From: Acridotheres tristis
Lineage: Eukaryota; Chordata; Aves; Passeriformes; Sturnidae
Assembly (NCBI GenBank): GCA_037013685.1
Contig: CM072908.1
Span: forward strand, 4,849,001-4,913,000
Reading direction: 5' to 3'
Length of the DNA: 64,000 nt
The translations under genes and the position numbers were made by a program. Below, in pieces: positions 1-13,000 of the stretch. Every line of letters begins with the position of its first letter. Within the stretch, counting starts at the first letter, position 1. The notes under the pieces are model-generated. The model saw only the letters and a program-made list of their open reading frames with translations, was not told where the DNA came from and ran no database searches.

Positions 1-3000
1 TCTTGCATCTCTGAAAGATTCCATCAAGGATGCTGCTTTCTGGTTCCTGCATTCAGCTGAGGGGCTGTCCCCAGATGCTTTTGGGATTCTCACAGAGCCA
101 CAGTCCCTTTGCCAATAGGTGCCACTGTTGCTCTGCACGTCTGAGCCGTCAGTGTCCTTCACTTGAAAACCCAACCTTGAAAACGCAAATCTCAATCCCA
201 GCGACTAAAATGTTGCAGAGGTAAAACTCCATCCAGACCACGGCCAGGGGCTGCCCGTGCCAAGACCGTGGTATATGCTTTATCTGCTCCTAAAAATAAT
301 GATAATATTGCTAATCTTGAGCAAAAATGAATTGCATTCAATTAATTCCAGATATATTGAATAAGCCTTTAGCTTGCTGCAGGTTTATTGGTGAGCCTCA
401 GACCAAGCTGAGCTTTGCAGATCTCTGCTCTGGGCCAAATGTGATTTAAATGCAGAAGTTGCATATTGGAGCAATAAGAATTTGGACTTGTACCAGCACT
501 TCTTACATAGGAGCAAAGTCTCAGGGTGCCTACCCAGCAGTGGAAAGCCCCCCCAGAGCTATTTTTTTCCAGGTTTGCTCTCTGGAAATGCAAGGTCAGC
601 TAATGTAGTTTGCTTTGCAGCTTATCTGCCATTAAGTGCTTTCCCCATGTAAAGCCAAGGGTAATCAAGGTCTGCCTGCTTCCTGCTCGGGGAGGAACCT
701 TGCTTCACCTTGTCCTTGGATGTGCAGCTGTTTCTGTGTTTGCTTTATTCTTAGATATTTCAGACATACTACGGAATAACACAAGGTTCTTTTCTGCTCT
801 TTCTTCAAAGAAACACATAGCAAGCTGTGTAGAAATAAAAAAAAAAAAAGAAAAAGAAAACAGAGGGCAAAGCAATTAAGAGTTTTATGTCCTTTCAAGT
901 CCCATCCCACTTGTTTTGTGTTTTGGCTTTGTTGTTTTTTTCACTGCAACTATTTATTGACTAAAAACCAAGAGATGGAAAATTTGTTTTCAGTGATTTA
1001 ATATCTTCTGAAATAGTCCTGGCTACCTGCAGGTCAGGATGTAACACAGAACTTGTTCTAACTGGTCTAAAGCTGTGTGCCTGGATAACCTAATTCTCAT
1101 TCCTTCTGCATGGAGCAGCTCCCACAAGCACCAAGCTATATTAAGCAGTGCTTAAGATCACCCTAAGCAGTTTACACAGGGGCATCCCTGGCTTCTCTGG
1201 CTCTCACCAGTTGCCTGATGGTTTGCAGATATTCTGCCCCTCTTTAAAGTCCGGGATTCTACCAACATTTTGGGGAAGATATTCCTGGTCATGAGTTTTA
1301 GGTGGTTGTGTCAGCTGACAAGTAGCCAAAGCAGAAATCGTTGGCCTTTCACAGGAAATGGGGCAGACACTGGACATCACTCAACTTCTTTCTAGTGCAG
1401 TTCTTCATCAGGTCTTCAAGACAACCCTAGAGAGTGGGTTATTCCAAGACAAGATTAAATGTTAGAAATTATATAATTAAATTTTTGATCCAGGTGTTTT
1501 TACTCCACAGTTGTCATAGGGAATGTTTGTACTATTTTGACAGCAGATTAAGGACAAAATGGATCTTTTTGTTCCCAGGACATGTGTGTCCACCCTCTGG
1601 GTGGAAGAGAAAATCACTGTTAGATACTGACAGATGCAGTCATGTTAGCAATCAAGAGTCCTGGCTCTTCCAAGTCTCTCAGGTAGATATTTGAAAAGTT
1701 AGCACAGGTAACCTTGTACTTAAAAACTCAGAAAGATAATAATTCTCCATGAATTCTGCTAGTTGTATGCCACAGCTTGTTTTCAACTGATACTGGGTAG
1801 GGGAGAGAAATCTGTTCATTGACACTCTCCTTCACTGCTTCCTGTGGTGAATAAGGATTGTTGTATGAATAACATTTCCACTTTATTAATCTAAAAAATA
1901 AGGTACTGCCTGGGTTAGAAAGTCACCACAAGATCCATTTCCAGAATTTAAACAGGAGGAGGTTCCTGTCTCTAAATCTATATATTGACCAGTGCACCAT
2001 GTTCCATTTCATTGAATTAACGATGCCAAGAACTACCAAGAATAGGGAAATCCGATTTCTGAGGAATGCAGGCAAACTTGCACTCCAGCTGTGGAGGGGA
2101 GGCAGCACAGGCTGTAGCTGTGTCTGTTGCAGTTCTCATCTCACTCTGACACTAAATTTTGGCTTCTTGCTTCCTTGTGACAGATGAAAAGTGCTGCGGT
2201 GGCAGGCCCCAAAATGAGATGCACATGATGCTGTTGTGCACAGCATCCAGATGGCTCAGTGTGGTTTTGAGCCAGTCTGTATTTCTGCCACTGATATCAC
2301 ACACCTTTGTCAGTCTTTGTGTTACTTATCATTTAAATCCTGACAATAAGGGCATTTGCATTTCAAATGAATTCCCACTTAAGCAACTGCATCTGTACGT
2401 CATGAGATCTGATCAGTCTGATTTCAACACTTGCATCATGGATTTGCAGACACATTTAAGAAGGCTGAAAATGAAAAGCTGATTGCCTTGTGCTGCTTAA
2501 GGGTTTCATGCAGCAGCATTGCATATCCAGCTGCCTGTCTATAGAGAATGATAACAATACTTGGGGGTGCAGAGGCACCTTGGTGGAAGGGACGTTCTAG
2601 TAGATGATGCTTGTGGGGAAAAGTACTGTAAAAGAGCTGGGCCTTATTTAGGTGCAGTTTGTCTATATGAATTGGAGGTGTGCTGATTAAAATAATCCTA
2701 TTTTACCAGCAAGCTGCTATTAGAGCCCAGGGAATGCCCTGAAGACACAACACCCAGTCCCAGGTGGGAGTAACACACTGGTTTTCTTCATGCCTTCGTC
2801 ATCCCCAAGGCACAGACTGGGAAACATCCAGGGAGTCCCAAGCAGTGTGTGCTGGTTGCCTGCCTCAGGAAGGATTCCCACTGGAATCCAAACTACAGGG
2901 CACCTCTGGGGCCTCAGAATGGCCACAGAGATACAGTGCCTTCCTTTGCACATACAGTTGTTTAAGGATATATAAAATAGGATTTAAGTATTAGTCACAG

Positions 3001-4597
3001 ATCATCACTGCCTGGAATGTTGGCACACACAGCCCCACACGATGGACTTTTCTGCTCCTTACATCAAATTTCCCCATCGTGGTTCTCCTTAGTGTTTGCT
3101 CTGTGAGCTGGGAAGCAGATAAAGCTGTTTTGTATGAGATGCTGCTGAGTTTATAAAAGTGAGAGATACACAACACTCAGCATTGCTGAGGCAGCCCAGT
3201 AATCACAGCAGCTCTGTCCCAGTGCTCCTTTCTTCACCTACACAAGTGGGTTTTTTTGGGAAGAAGTCCATATTCTTTGCCTCAGCTGGTAAAGTCAGCC
3301 ACTGTAAAATTTTAGATTGGTTCCTTAGTGTAAATAAAATATATTCTATTGCATTTGAAAATTTATCTGTGTTTTGGTTAATTTGCTTAAATATCTTCAC
3401 CTGCCATGGGAACTAACATCTGATAAGGATGAATGAACCATTTCTCTCCCCTCTTTGCTCTATCTCTGCTGCAGCAGACTGCAACACAGTCTGGCATTTG
3501 GTTCCAGGAAAAAGATCTAAAGGAAGCAATTTTAGCAGAGTCAGAAGGATCTGCTTGAACAGCTCTAATATTGAACCTAACTGGCATGTTCTGACAAAGT
3601 TAAAACTCTAATGACAAAATTTTGCTGAGCTCTTAAACAGGGTATGAAATCTATCGAGCAGCCCTGCTAGCAAAGATGCTCATGTTTCTACAAGCAAATG
3701 AGACCAATATCCAGATTATTAAAGATCCTCCAAGTCATAGTAAGTATTAAATTCTGGAAGGATTAGTGAAGTCTCTCTTGCATGATGTTGGTAAATATTA
3801 TTGGCTATATTGCTGTATAGTTGTGTTTAAGTGGTACAGCAGCCTCAAGTGACTGCCCTAAGTGCTATTTTTAATTGGCCAATATAATATCCAGTATAAA
3901 TCCATATAATAACCCCTCAATGCAACCTGTGCTTGGGCATTGCTTCTGCCCTGGCTTAAGGAGAGGAAGGGCAGGTCATGAACAGAATGAATACAGGCCA
4001 AGAAAGATGCTTATCCTTCTCCCTCTTATTACTCTTGTGAGCTGAGGCTGGACTCCAGCTGACAGCTACAGCCCTGTGCTACCCCAGAGCACAGGTTCTG
4101 ACCTGCTCTATTCCTGCCCTCACCTTCCTGACCTTCCCCTTCTTTCTCTCCTGATCTTTCCCTTGTCCTCTTCTCCACTCAGTTTCCAAGGAGAGCTGTA
4201 GTACAGTATTTGGGTCCAATTTTCTACCAATCCTGCCCATCTTTTTGTGATGCAATCATATTTGTTTGTCCCACCAGTACTCCCCTCCCTGGCTGATGGA
4301 ACTGTCCTTCAAGTTATGTGAGTGAAACATCACCCAGTAGTCCAGTGCTAAAACTGGGACAGAAAGGGGCTCCAGTCCTGCCTGTGTGCTGAGAAACACG
4401 GGTGATGTTTGCCATGGAACCATTTGTTTGTTGTGCCCACAGCGACAGAGACCATGTTTGACACTGCATCAGAATTACTTACTGTCATCATATTTATTAT
4501 TTCATTGTCAGTGGCTCGTAATGCACTAAAGTCATCTGGGTTTTATTCTCACACCACACATACCTGCTAACACACAGTTTCTCTTCACACAGATATG
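1..4597. other. intergenic DNA downstream of the esterase array, no gene recognised
   Basis: This stretch lies beyond the 3' end of the last esterase gene. It is AT-rich with short interrupted open frames on both strands (longest about 107 codons, near 2.2-2.5 kb), none with a motif or composition I recognise. A run of A bases near 838 and ordinary simple sequence are the only other structures seen. Parts may be the distal 3' UTR of gene A, whose first possible polyadenylation signals in the minus direction are at 4598-4603 and 4542-4547. Confidence 0.5.
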
Positions 4598-4603
4598 TTT
4601 TAT
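4598..4603 (-). terminator. candidate polyadenylation signal of gene A
   Basis: The minus strand reads AATAAA here, about 270 nt after the stop codon of gene A. A second AATAAA is at 4542-4547 (minus). Either could define the mRNA end; the sequence alone cannot choose between them. Confidence 0.35.
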
Positions 4604-4873
4604 TTTAAGCAGCTGGAACAAACCAGGATGTCCATTCAAGAATTGTTCTTTACTAACAGAGCTAAAGATAAGGGCTTGCAGCATGGTACAAGCTTGTATA
4701 AGGTTTGCATATTCCATGTTCCAACTAATAGCTGGAATGTGGTTCTGATGACCCTTGTTTATCATTGTTAATGGCTGCCCCTGATTCACTAACCATAACC
4801 TGATATTAAATATCCTGAAAAGATATTTTCCTAGGTTGAGGCATGAACAGACTCATGGAATCTAAGATGTTTA

Positions 4874-7800
4874 CTATAAGCTTTTTAGGAAGTTAACAAC
4901 ACTGTCCAATCCCCTTTTCCCAGATGGAAATGAGAAGCCACAATAATCATATAGGCTTATGATTCCATGGAATCCATCCTTGAGGTGGTACCAGGTCACT
5001 GGAACCCCGTTGTCCTCCAGCCTCTTCTTGTACAACAAGCCATCGTCCCGCAGCACGTCGTACTCACAGGTCAGGATGAAAGATTCTGGCAGCTGGTGAA
5101 CGACAGAGTCTTCAGCCAGCAGTGGGCACAGGTTGGGCTCACAGAATCTCTTCACTGTCTCATAAACTTCAGCTATAAAATCAGTGGGCCTAAGTGGCTT
5201 CACACCTCTGACCTTAAATTCCTCGGGGATGTTGTCTGGACTCACCCACTTCCTATACTTCAGCCTCATGTCTGGAGGAATATGAGAGCCCTCCAAGACC
5301 TCTTGCATGTGCAGTGCATCCCCATTGAGGTACAGCAAAGCAAAGAAAGCAGCACGTTCCCGGAATAGCAGAGGGACTCCTCGATTTTGATGATAGGATG
5401 GTAAATTGAAGTCCAGTGCCTGAAGGCCTGGGTAGATGAGGATCTGAGCACGGAGTCTGGGGAGGTCTGACCTGCCTGCCAGGGTCTGGCTCACAGCAGC
5501 TGCCAGGTTGCCCCCAGCACTGTCCCCACAGACAGTGACCCGGGCAGGATCCACGCCGTAGTGCTGCAGGTGCTGCAGGAAGTGCAGGCTGGCGCTCAGA
5601 CAGTCTTCGTACGCAGCGGGGTATTTGTGCTCGGGGGCTAAACGGTACCTGGGACACACACACAAGAAGGAAATGTCAGTAGTAGTAACCAGGAAATGGT
5701 CTCATATGCTGTTCTTCAGCACTACCATTCCTGGGGTGGTTTGGCTCTAGGTTAGGATCTCCAGTGCCTCCAAACAGCTGCTTCTCCATTTGGGATTGCA
5801 GATAAGCTGTAAATGGTGAGTTCAGTCACAAGGACTCACTGAAGTAGGATTGTTGCTGATTAATGATCTGAACAAGGAACTGTACAGCTCTTAGTGATGG
5901 TGAAAACTCCCTCTGTTACTCCTGACAAGGTTATTTAATAATTTTGTGCCTCTGCTCGTGTAAAATTGGAATATTTCAGTGTGACTATTTTCTTTTCCCA
6001 TAGTTCCCAATTGCTTGGAGCATCTTATTATACGTCCATATGTTCAGCATAAGGAAGACTTTTTTCATCTAAGTTTTTTATTGGCTTTTATAGACTTCCT
6101 TAGTGTGCCAAATATTTCCATTTGTATATTTTCAGAGTATCTCTGGGCATGAATAGTTAAGGGCTGTGAAATCTCCATTATCTCTATTTTTCTCTTTATG
6201 GACTTGACTGAATCCCATAGAAATTCCTGTGCCAAAAAAGAAGATCTCCAACACCAGCACAGCTCTGCTGTGGTCCCACAGCAATACTAATCTCCCAACT
6301 ACAGAACTGGGTGGTGTTCACTTACTGCACAGACACAACCACCGAGTCACTCTCCCTGGAGAGGTAGCGACACACCTTCTCATAGGTATCTGCAAAAGAA
6401 ATATTGTTGTTAGTGCTTTGCTATTGCCCTCAGCTTTGAGACAGCCTAAGGAATACCCATTCCAGAAAGGCTTCAGACTTCATCCCAAATCACATGCTGA
6501 AACCACATCTTATTTCAATCTTCTAAAAAGATCAGAATATTCTTTCTACACTACTACAGCTCCTCCAGGATGTATCTTACCAAGGCTCCCGAATACCCAG
6601 CCTCCTCCATGAAAGAAAAGGATGCCTCTCCTTGGCCCATCCGAGGTAGCTTTAGGCTGATAAACCCTCACAGGTACTTTGTTAAACTGCAGATCCTGGA
6701 TAAAGAGCTTTGGATCCAACCCTAGTTTCCGTCCCTGTCGCACGTATCGGCCAAAAGTGATTTGGCTGCAAAGCCCAGTCTTCTCCAAAATCCTTCCCTG
6801 TTAAAGGTAAAAGACATTAAGGCACCATTAAAAGTTTGGTGTTAGCCAGGGTAGAAAAACTCTGCTTTGTACTTACATCAAACTTATTTGGGGGAAATTT
6901 TAAAGAAACACAGAACTCTGATTTGGAAATGAAACACTTTTCCCAAGTTCTCACATCCTGCTGCCTGTAGAAAAATTTACTTGCAGTACTCAAATCCAAT
7001 GTCATTTTAATGTCATATCAGAAATTTTATAGCGATCAGCCAAACTGGTTATCCTGGAGTGCATATTTTAAACATCAGCATTGTCCTGCACACATTTGTG
7101 GTCACTCTTTATTTACTTATACTTGATAACAACAACGAAATACCATATGTAGAAACAAGTCTTCATTACTGAAACTAATATTCATGAATTAGACCATAAA
7201 ACTCAGTGAATTTGCAAATCTAAAGTAGCGAGCTGTGTTGAGTAAGTTAGCTACTACTTTTTATTTGCACAACAGATCTACTGAGCAAAATGAAGTTGCT
7301 TCCTTTCCCCATGCTCTTGCAAGCTAGAATATAAATCTGATGTAATAAGTGAACAAAAAAGAAGCAGAGTTTCAAACAGTTACCATTCACTGGCTGAACA
7401 AGATCCTTCTTTTTAATGCCCAGTGAATCTGACTTGTCACCTGCTAGTGAGGCTGAGGATTGCTGGGCAGCTTTGTCAGTAAATTTAATTTAAAGAGGAT
7501 GTAAATGGTTTAAGAATCTGTGTGGATGAAAACAAAGTCTTTGTGATAGCAGCGGTGATGTGTGTGGCTAAAGGAGTGACAAAACCAAAGACTTTAAGAA
7601 ATTCAAAGACAGCAAGTAACAGAGGCAGAGCTAAGGAGGGTTCTAATGCCGTTTATGCAACGCTGCCAAGGGGAGTCCAGGGATTAAGTAAAGCAGCCCT
7701 AACCGGATTGTGTGCCATAAATGTCAGCCGTGGCAGGAGCAGCTGAAGGGCTGCAGCTTTCCCTGTGCAAGGTGATTTCACCTGAAGGTGCGGGCAGTTA

Positions 7801-8463
7801 TCAGGCGAAACACCAGCCCGGCCCCGATTCTGAGGCTGCCATCGAGCTGGTCGCAGTCTCCGCTAACACGTCCCAGCACGTTCCTGACCCGGCAACGGGG
7901 TTTGCCTGGGACAGGGGCAGTGTTCCCTGCAGCATCCCGGCCGGGGGGTGCCCGGGGCAGTGTCCGCACCAGGGTGTCCGGGACAGCATCCTCCACCGGG
8001 GGATGCTCGGTCAGTGCTTGGGCCGGCGGCGCCGGGGGCAGCATCCTCGCCCGGGGGTGCTGGGGGGCAGTGTCCGGATCGGGGGTGCCCTTGCAGTGTC
8101 CGGATCGGGGGGTACCCCGGGGCAGAATCGCAGGTGTTCCCCGCATCCCCTCCCCGTGATGCGGCACCGCCAGCATCCCACGGGGACAGCGGGGACACGC
8201 GGCTCCTGCCCGCAGCTCCCCTTGTTTTTACAACCGCTGCCCACCCGCCCCCAGCCCGCGGGTCCCCCCGCTCGCCCCTCGCCCCCCGCTCCGGCACTCA
8301 CCAGCGCGGCGGTGCCGAGCAGCACGGTCAGCACCAGGCGCAGCTTGGCCGGCTGGTTCACCCCGGGCGGGATGTCATAGCCGGGCAGGCCGAGCAGCAC
8401 CGCGGCCGCCGCCAGCGCCGCCAGGGGCAGGAGCAGCAGCAGCAGCGCGGGCAGCAGCGCCAT
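4874..8463 (-). CDS. AADACL4-like: AADACL4-like gene A: ER membrane serine esterase, 4 exons, 405 aa
   Basis: Predicted coding exons on the minus strand are 8302-8463, 6581-6797, 6326-6389 and 4874-5648 (TAG stop). Exons are bounded by GT donors (GTGAG, GTAAG, GTAAG) and AG acceptors, and the joined frame is open for 405 codons. Residues about 4-26 form a Leu/Ala-rich signal anchor, followed by the family motif IPPGVNQPAKLR. The oxyanion motif HGGGW is at 117-121, the nucleophile elbow GDSAGG at 189-194 (Ser191), and Asp345 (YDVLRDD) and His375 (GFHG) complete the triad. These are hallmarks of the HSL-type alpha/beta hydrolases AADAC/AADACL, type II membrane proteins with a lumenal catalytic domain that hydrolyse carboxyl esters. 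The physiological substrate is unknown. The ATG at 8463 has a purine at -3 and G at +4. Unlike its neighbours, exon 1 lies in a CpG-rich island. Most of the last exon is a shared conversion tract with B and C. Closest human relative is probably AADACL4; one-to-one orthology is not claimed. Confidence 0.92.
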
Positions 8464-8760
8464 GGCCCGGCCGCGGCCCTGCGGGGCTCCCGCAGCAGCG
8501 CTCGGCAGAGCCGCGGCCCCGTCACGGGCCGAGTGCGGCCGCTCCGCAAAGCCGGCGCAGGGGTCATGGTGCGGGCGGCCGGGGGGAGCCGCGCGGAGCG
8601 GCCGGAGGCGCCGGCCGGGTAATCTTGGTTCAAGGAGGCCCGGCGTGACCTGCGCGCGGTACCGGGGAACGGACGGGCCCGGCGCCGCCTCCCGCCGCCC
8701 CGGCTGGCACGGCCCCCGCGCCCCCGGCCGCATCACCGCGGGTCTCTGCCTGCACCGAGG
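7900..8760. promoter_or_regulatory. CpG island over exon 1 / putative promoter of gene A
   Basis: Roughly 850 bp are visibly GC-rich and full of CpG (GCGGCCGC-type words around 8400 and 8460-8720), in contrast to the AT-rich surroundings. The island covers exon 1 of gene A (8302-8463) and extends about 300 bp upstream of its ATG on the minus strand. No TATA box is evident upstream of the ATG, so a CpG-island promoter with dispersed start sites is the simplest reading. Confidence 0.6.
7925..8145. repeat. degenerate GC-rich repeat in intron 1 of gene A
   Basis: The plus strand repeats variants of a motif like GGGGCAGTGTCCGGATCGGG with spacing of roughly 30-40 bp, interspersed with GGGGGTGC runs, for about 220 bp. 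It sits just inside intron 1 next to the CpG-rich first exon. Long open frames on both strands here come from the GC bias and repetition rather than from a gene. Confidence 0.5.
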
Positions 8761-8904
8761 GACGCTTCGGCAAGGGCTGCCTGCCCTTGCGCACGGAAAT
8801 CTAAGGGAAGGCAGCGTTTGTTTTTGTGAAAAGTTCTGTTCTTCTCAGCCCTAGAGGATTCCCGCCCCCCCCCCTTTTTTTTTTTCCTGGGGATTTCCTT
8901 AGGA

Positions 8905-9160
8905 AGAGGAGCAATGGGCATAAACTAAAACGCAAGTTTCACCTCAATACGCAGAAGAACTTCTTTACGTTGAGGGTAACTGAGCACTGGGACAGTGCCC
9001 AGGGAGGGTGTGGAGTTTCCCTCTCTGGAAGACATTCCAAGCACACCTGGATGTGTTCCTGCATCACCTGCTCCAGGTGACCCTGCCTTGGCGGGGATTG
9101 CACTGGATGATCTCCAGAGATCACTCCCAACCCTAGCAATTCTGGGATTTCCATGTCCTC
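8905..9160 (+). mobile_element. CR1 LINE 3' fragment
   Basis: The segment follows the well-known 3' end of avian CR1 elements: GAGCAATGGGCATAAACTAA, then AACTTCTTTACGTTGAGGGT, GAGCACTGGGACAGTGCCCA, CACCTGCTCCAGGTGACCCT and GATGATCTCCAGAGATCAC, closing near ATTCTGGGATTTC. It is truncated at the 5' end, as most CR1 copies are, and lies 440 bp upstream of gene A's start. Confidence 0.85.
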
Positions 9161-10095
9161 AGTCTGGCTGTTCTGAGTGTGCTCGCCGCTGTTCTTCCTT
9201 GCTTTCCTCAGCAGGGTGTAATGAAGCATCATATCAGGGAAACAGTCTCATCCTGTAAATAAAACTCAGGCCATGGAGAAAGCACAAACTGACAGATTCT
9301 AGCACAGAATCACAGCAGAGATTCTGCAAAAGTTAATACTGGGGGACACCCTTTGGAAGAACATGAAAACATTTTGCTTCATATTCCCTCTTTAAGCTGT
9401 ACCTTTCAGTACACACAGATGAAGAGCCCACTTCACTGATCCTCCCTGCCTTTCTAAAACCTGATGTCAGCACTTTCTCTCAACACTATGCCTGCCCTCG
9501 GTGGGCATAGTAGAGACTTGCCAAAATTAAAAAGGATTTTGTAGAGCTACAATTATTTCAAAATCAAACCAGCCCTTACTTGCCTCCAGCTAGGTGTCCA
9601 CCATCAACTCTGGCCCTGCACTGCTGCTTTTGCAGCCATGGAATCTCAGTCTCCTCACTGAGACCTTGATCTTTGTTTGTCCAGAGTTTTCTCTCCATCT
9701 CACTCTCTACCTATCTTATACTTTTTAGCTGAATTAAATCATGCTTTGGAGCTTATCAGATAGACATCACGAATAAGCTGGCTGTATTGAGTAACATTTA
9801 ATTCAAATCATTCCACATAGATTATTTGTATAGAAGTAAATAATTTAGTAATTAAAGACAAGGAACCAATCAGATACCAATTTTTGAAAAAAACAGAGCA
9901 CCCAGAAAAATTGCAATGATTGAATTGTCAGGAGTCTTATAAAGAAAAGATCTATGTTAATTTAAAGTTCATGGATATCAGAATTAGTATTTTAAGCATC
10001 AAAAGGTGTCACATTCTTGCTGACCAGCACTACCTGAGGTGTGAGAACCTAAGCAGAGATATTAGTGGGAGAAGCATACTGAGGGAGAATTCTTT

Positions 10096-13000
10096 TTACA
10101 GGCCTTTTATAAATGCAACAACCCTGTCCAATCCCCTCTTCCCAGATGGAAATGACAAACCACGATAATCAAATAGGTTTACAATCCCATGGAATCCATC
10201 TTCAAGGTGGTACCAGGTCACTGGAACCCCGTTGTCCTCCAGCCTCTTCTTGTACAACAAGCCATCGTCCCGCAGCACGTCGTACTCACAGGTCAGGATG
10301 AAAGATTCTGGCAGCTGCTGAATAATTGTGTCTTCAGCCAGCAGTGGGCACAGGGTGGGCTCACAGAATCTCTTCATCGTCTCATAAACTTCAGGCTTGA
10401 ATTCACAGGGCTTATGTGGTTTGTAGCCTCTGACCTTAAATTCCTCGGGGATGTTGTCTGGACTCACCCACTTCCTATACTTCAGCCTCATGTCTGGAGG
10501 AATATGAGAGCCCTCCAAGACCTCTTCCAGATTTGATGTGTTCCCTTGAAAGTACTGCAGAGAATAATAAACAGCACGTTCCCGAAATAGCAGAGGGACT
10601 CCCCGGTTTTGTTGGTAGGATGGTAAATTGAAGTCCAGTGCCTGAAGGCCTGGGTAGATGAGGATCTGAGCACGGAGTCTGGGGAGGTCTGACCTGCCTG
10701 CCAGGGTCTGGCTCACAGCAGCTGCCAGGTTGCCCCCAGCACTGTCCCCACAGACAGTGACCCGGGCAGGATCCACGCCGTAGTGCTGCAGGTGCTGCAG
10801 GAAGTGCAGGCTGGCGCTCAGACAGTCTTCGTACGCAGCGGGGTATTTGTGCTCGGGGGCTAAACGGTACCTGGGACACACACAGAGACAGTAAAAGTAA
10901 CAGAAGGAAATATCATAAGTCTAAATACAAAATTTCTACAGCACCCTGGTTTTTCCTTGGAGTTTTGGAGTGTTGGAGTAATTTTTCCTTCAGAAAAAAA
11001 AGCCCATGAAGGTATTTTTATCTATTAAATAGGTATTTGTCCAATGAGTCATCACAGAGAAGTGATACCCATAGGATGGGGTTAGGATGGGGTTGCAAGG
11101 ACATAGCATAGTTGGGTTTTCTGAGAGCAGCCCTGATCACAAATTAAGTGATGTAACTTCATTTTTCTCTTCTGGTGTAGACTGCATCTGGGTTGTGTAT
11201 TAGGTAATTTAATCAATCCACAACTCACCTTTACTTAGGATATTTAACTTTTATAATTACTTTTTCTTTATTTAAATAACTGGGACACTTATTCTTCAGT
11301 ATCACTAGTATTAGTAGTACTAATTAGTAGCATTATTACTTACTAGCATTTAATTCTTGCTGTTAGAAAGTTCACCAGGTAATTACACTTATTTAAACCA
11401 ATCACTGAATCGTCACCTTCCCAGTCAGTCTCTTAATAATTTCTCAACACATTGTGGAACTCCCTTCTGGAAAGCATTCCTTGGTTTTGTATGGTGCCAG
11501 CATAGCTCTATGTTGGGAGACACATGGACCTTACAGTGGGCTGTGTCTGCACTGTTAGCTGATGGAGCAGGGAGAGAAATTAAAACAGCCTCCTTGAAAT
11601 TCTGTCTGGACACCCGGGATTGTGGGAAACTCATAGAAAATGCTGAGTTGGAAGGGACCCATAAGGATCCTGAAGAGGAGCATTCCCACCAGCTGCACAT
11701 CTCTGCAGTGCTGAGAAGGAACAAGAGGCAAAATTCCTCTCGGGGGCAGCTGGCTGTAACTCACCCCACAGCCACCACCAGCGAGTTGCTTTCCTTGGCA
11801 ATGTACTGGCAGATCCTTTCATGGGAATCTGAAACACATCGAAGGATATTTTGCTGCCCACAAATGGTCCAGCTCCCCTCATCCCTCTCCCCTTTCCCCC
11901 TGCCCACCACCTCCCTTGGCAGTGCTGGGTGGGAAAGCCCAGCTGGAGTTCAGCCTTCCAGCAGTTGGAAATTATATAACTTTTCTAATTAATTTTTATT
12001 TAATTGTTTTAATGAATCATAACTAGCATATTAATGATAAGTAGTGTGCTAGTCTTAAATCACTTTTAGGCAGGATGTAGCTAACTTTCTTTACAGAGCC
12101 TGTTATTGTTTGATTGGGAAAATCACTGAAACTTCTAAAAGTTTTCAAACTGAAAGTTCTAAAAGTTTTGCCAAACTAATCTTGATATGCTTCAAAGAAC
12201 AAGGCCTGGGAGAGGGTGTGTATTGTTGAAATTGGATACAAGAAGGACAGAATTTATGGACTACAAGGACATATTTTGGAAACCAGAATATAAAGAAGCA
12301 GCTAACAAAAAACTCAGTATATCGATGTCGGAAAGTCCCTACCAGAGGAAAAACATACCAAAAAGACTAAAGAGGATAGAATACGAATTTATGAAAGAGA
12401 ATTAAGTATTTTAGAACCAATGGGCATTAATTTGTTTGCTGAAAGTGTATAAAAGTTGAAAAAGTTTTGTATCACTGCCTACTATACAGAGGCCAGAATT
12501 CTGTTGGCCACACACACACTGTGACCATGGCTAAAGCCAGGCCTGGCTAATGCTGTGTCTTAGAGTGAATTTATGATGTTTGTATCCCCTGTTGTCTGTT
12601 CTGTTAGTGTTAAATATTAAGTTCTGCAACTTTAAAACTAGTTCCAGGAGTAAAGGGGGAAAGAAAAAGTACAAAGTTTGTTATCAAAGACTGCACTTGC
12701 TCCCCCGCTTCCTTCACACAGACTGTGTTGTCTGCAGTAAACTGCAGCACAGAGCTCTCCTTTGCTTGTAGTTAGTATTTTTAGCTAGCTGAGGCAAAGA
12801 AGCTTCCTGGACTGTAGTTTTTCTCCCTTTTTCTTAAAATTGTTCGGACTGCTCTGGACTGAAAACCCAAAAAAGCACCGGGAGCTCACACCTGTGGCCC
12901 ACCAGGCCTGGCCTGTGCTGTGACATTTCCCAGCGCCAGAGGGACTGAGAACAGCCTGAGAGAGCCTGGTACAACCCACAAAAAAGCCTCTTCTAAATTT

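Noticed and set aside
4967..5368. Plus-strand frames opposite the last exons (also at 10189 and 16263)
   Set aside because: They are antisense shadows of conserved exon 4 sequence and recur only because the paralogues are nearly identical.
7721..8736. Overlapping 130-240 codon frames on both strands
   Set aside because: Caused by GC-rich, stop-poor CpG island sequence; only the exon 1 part of gene A is supported.
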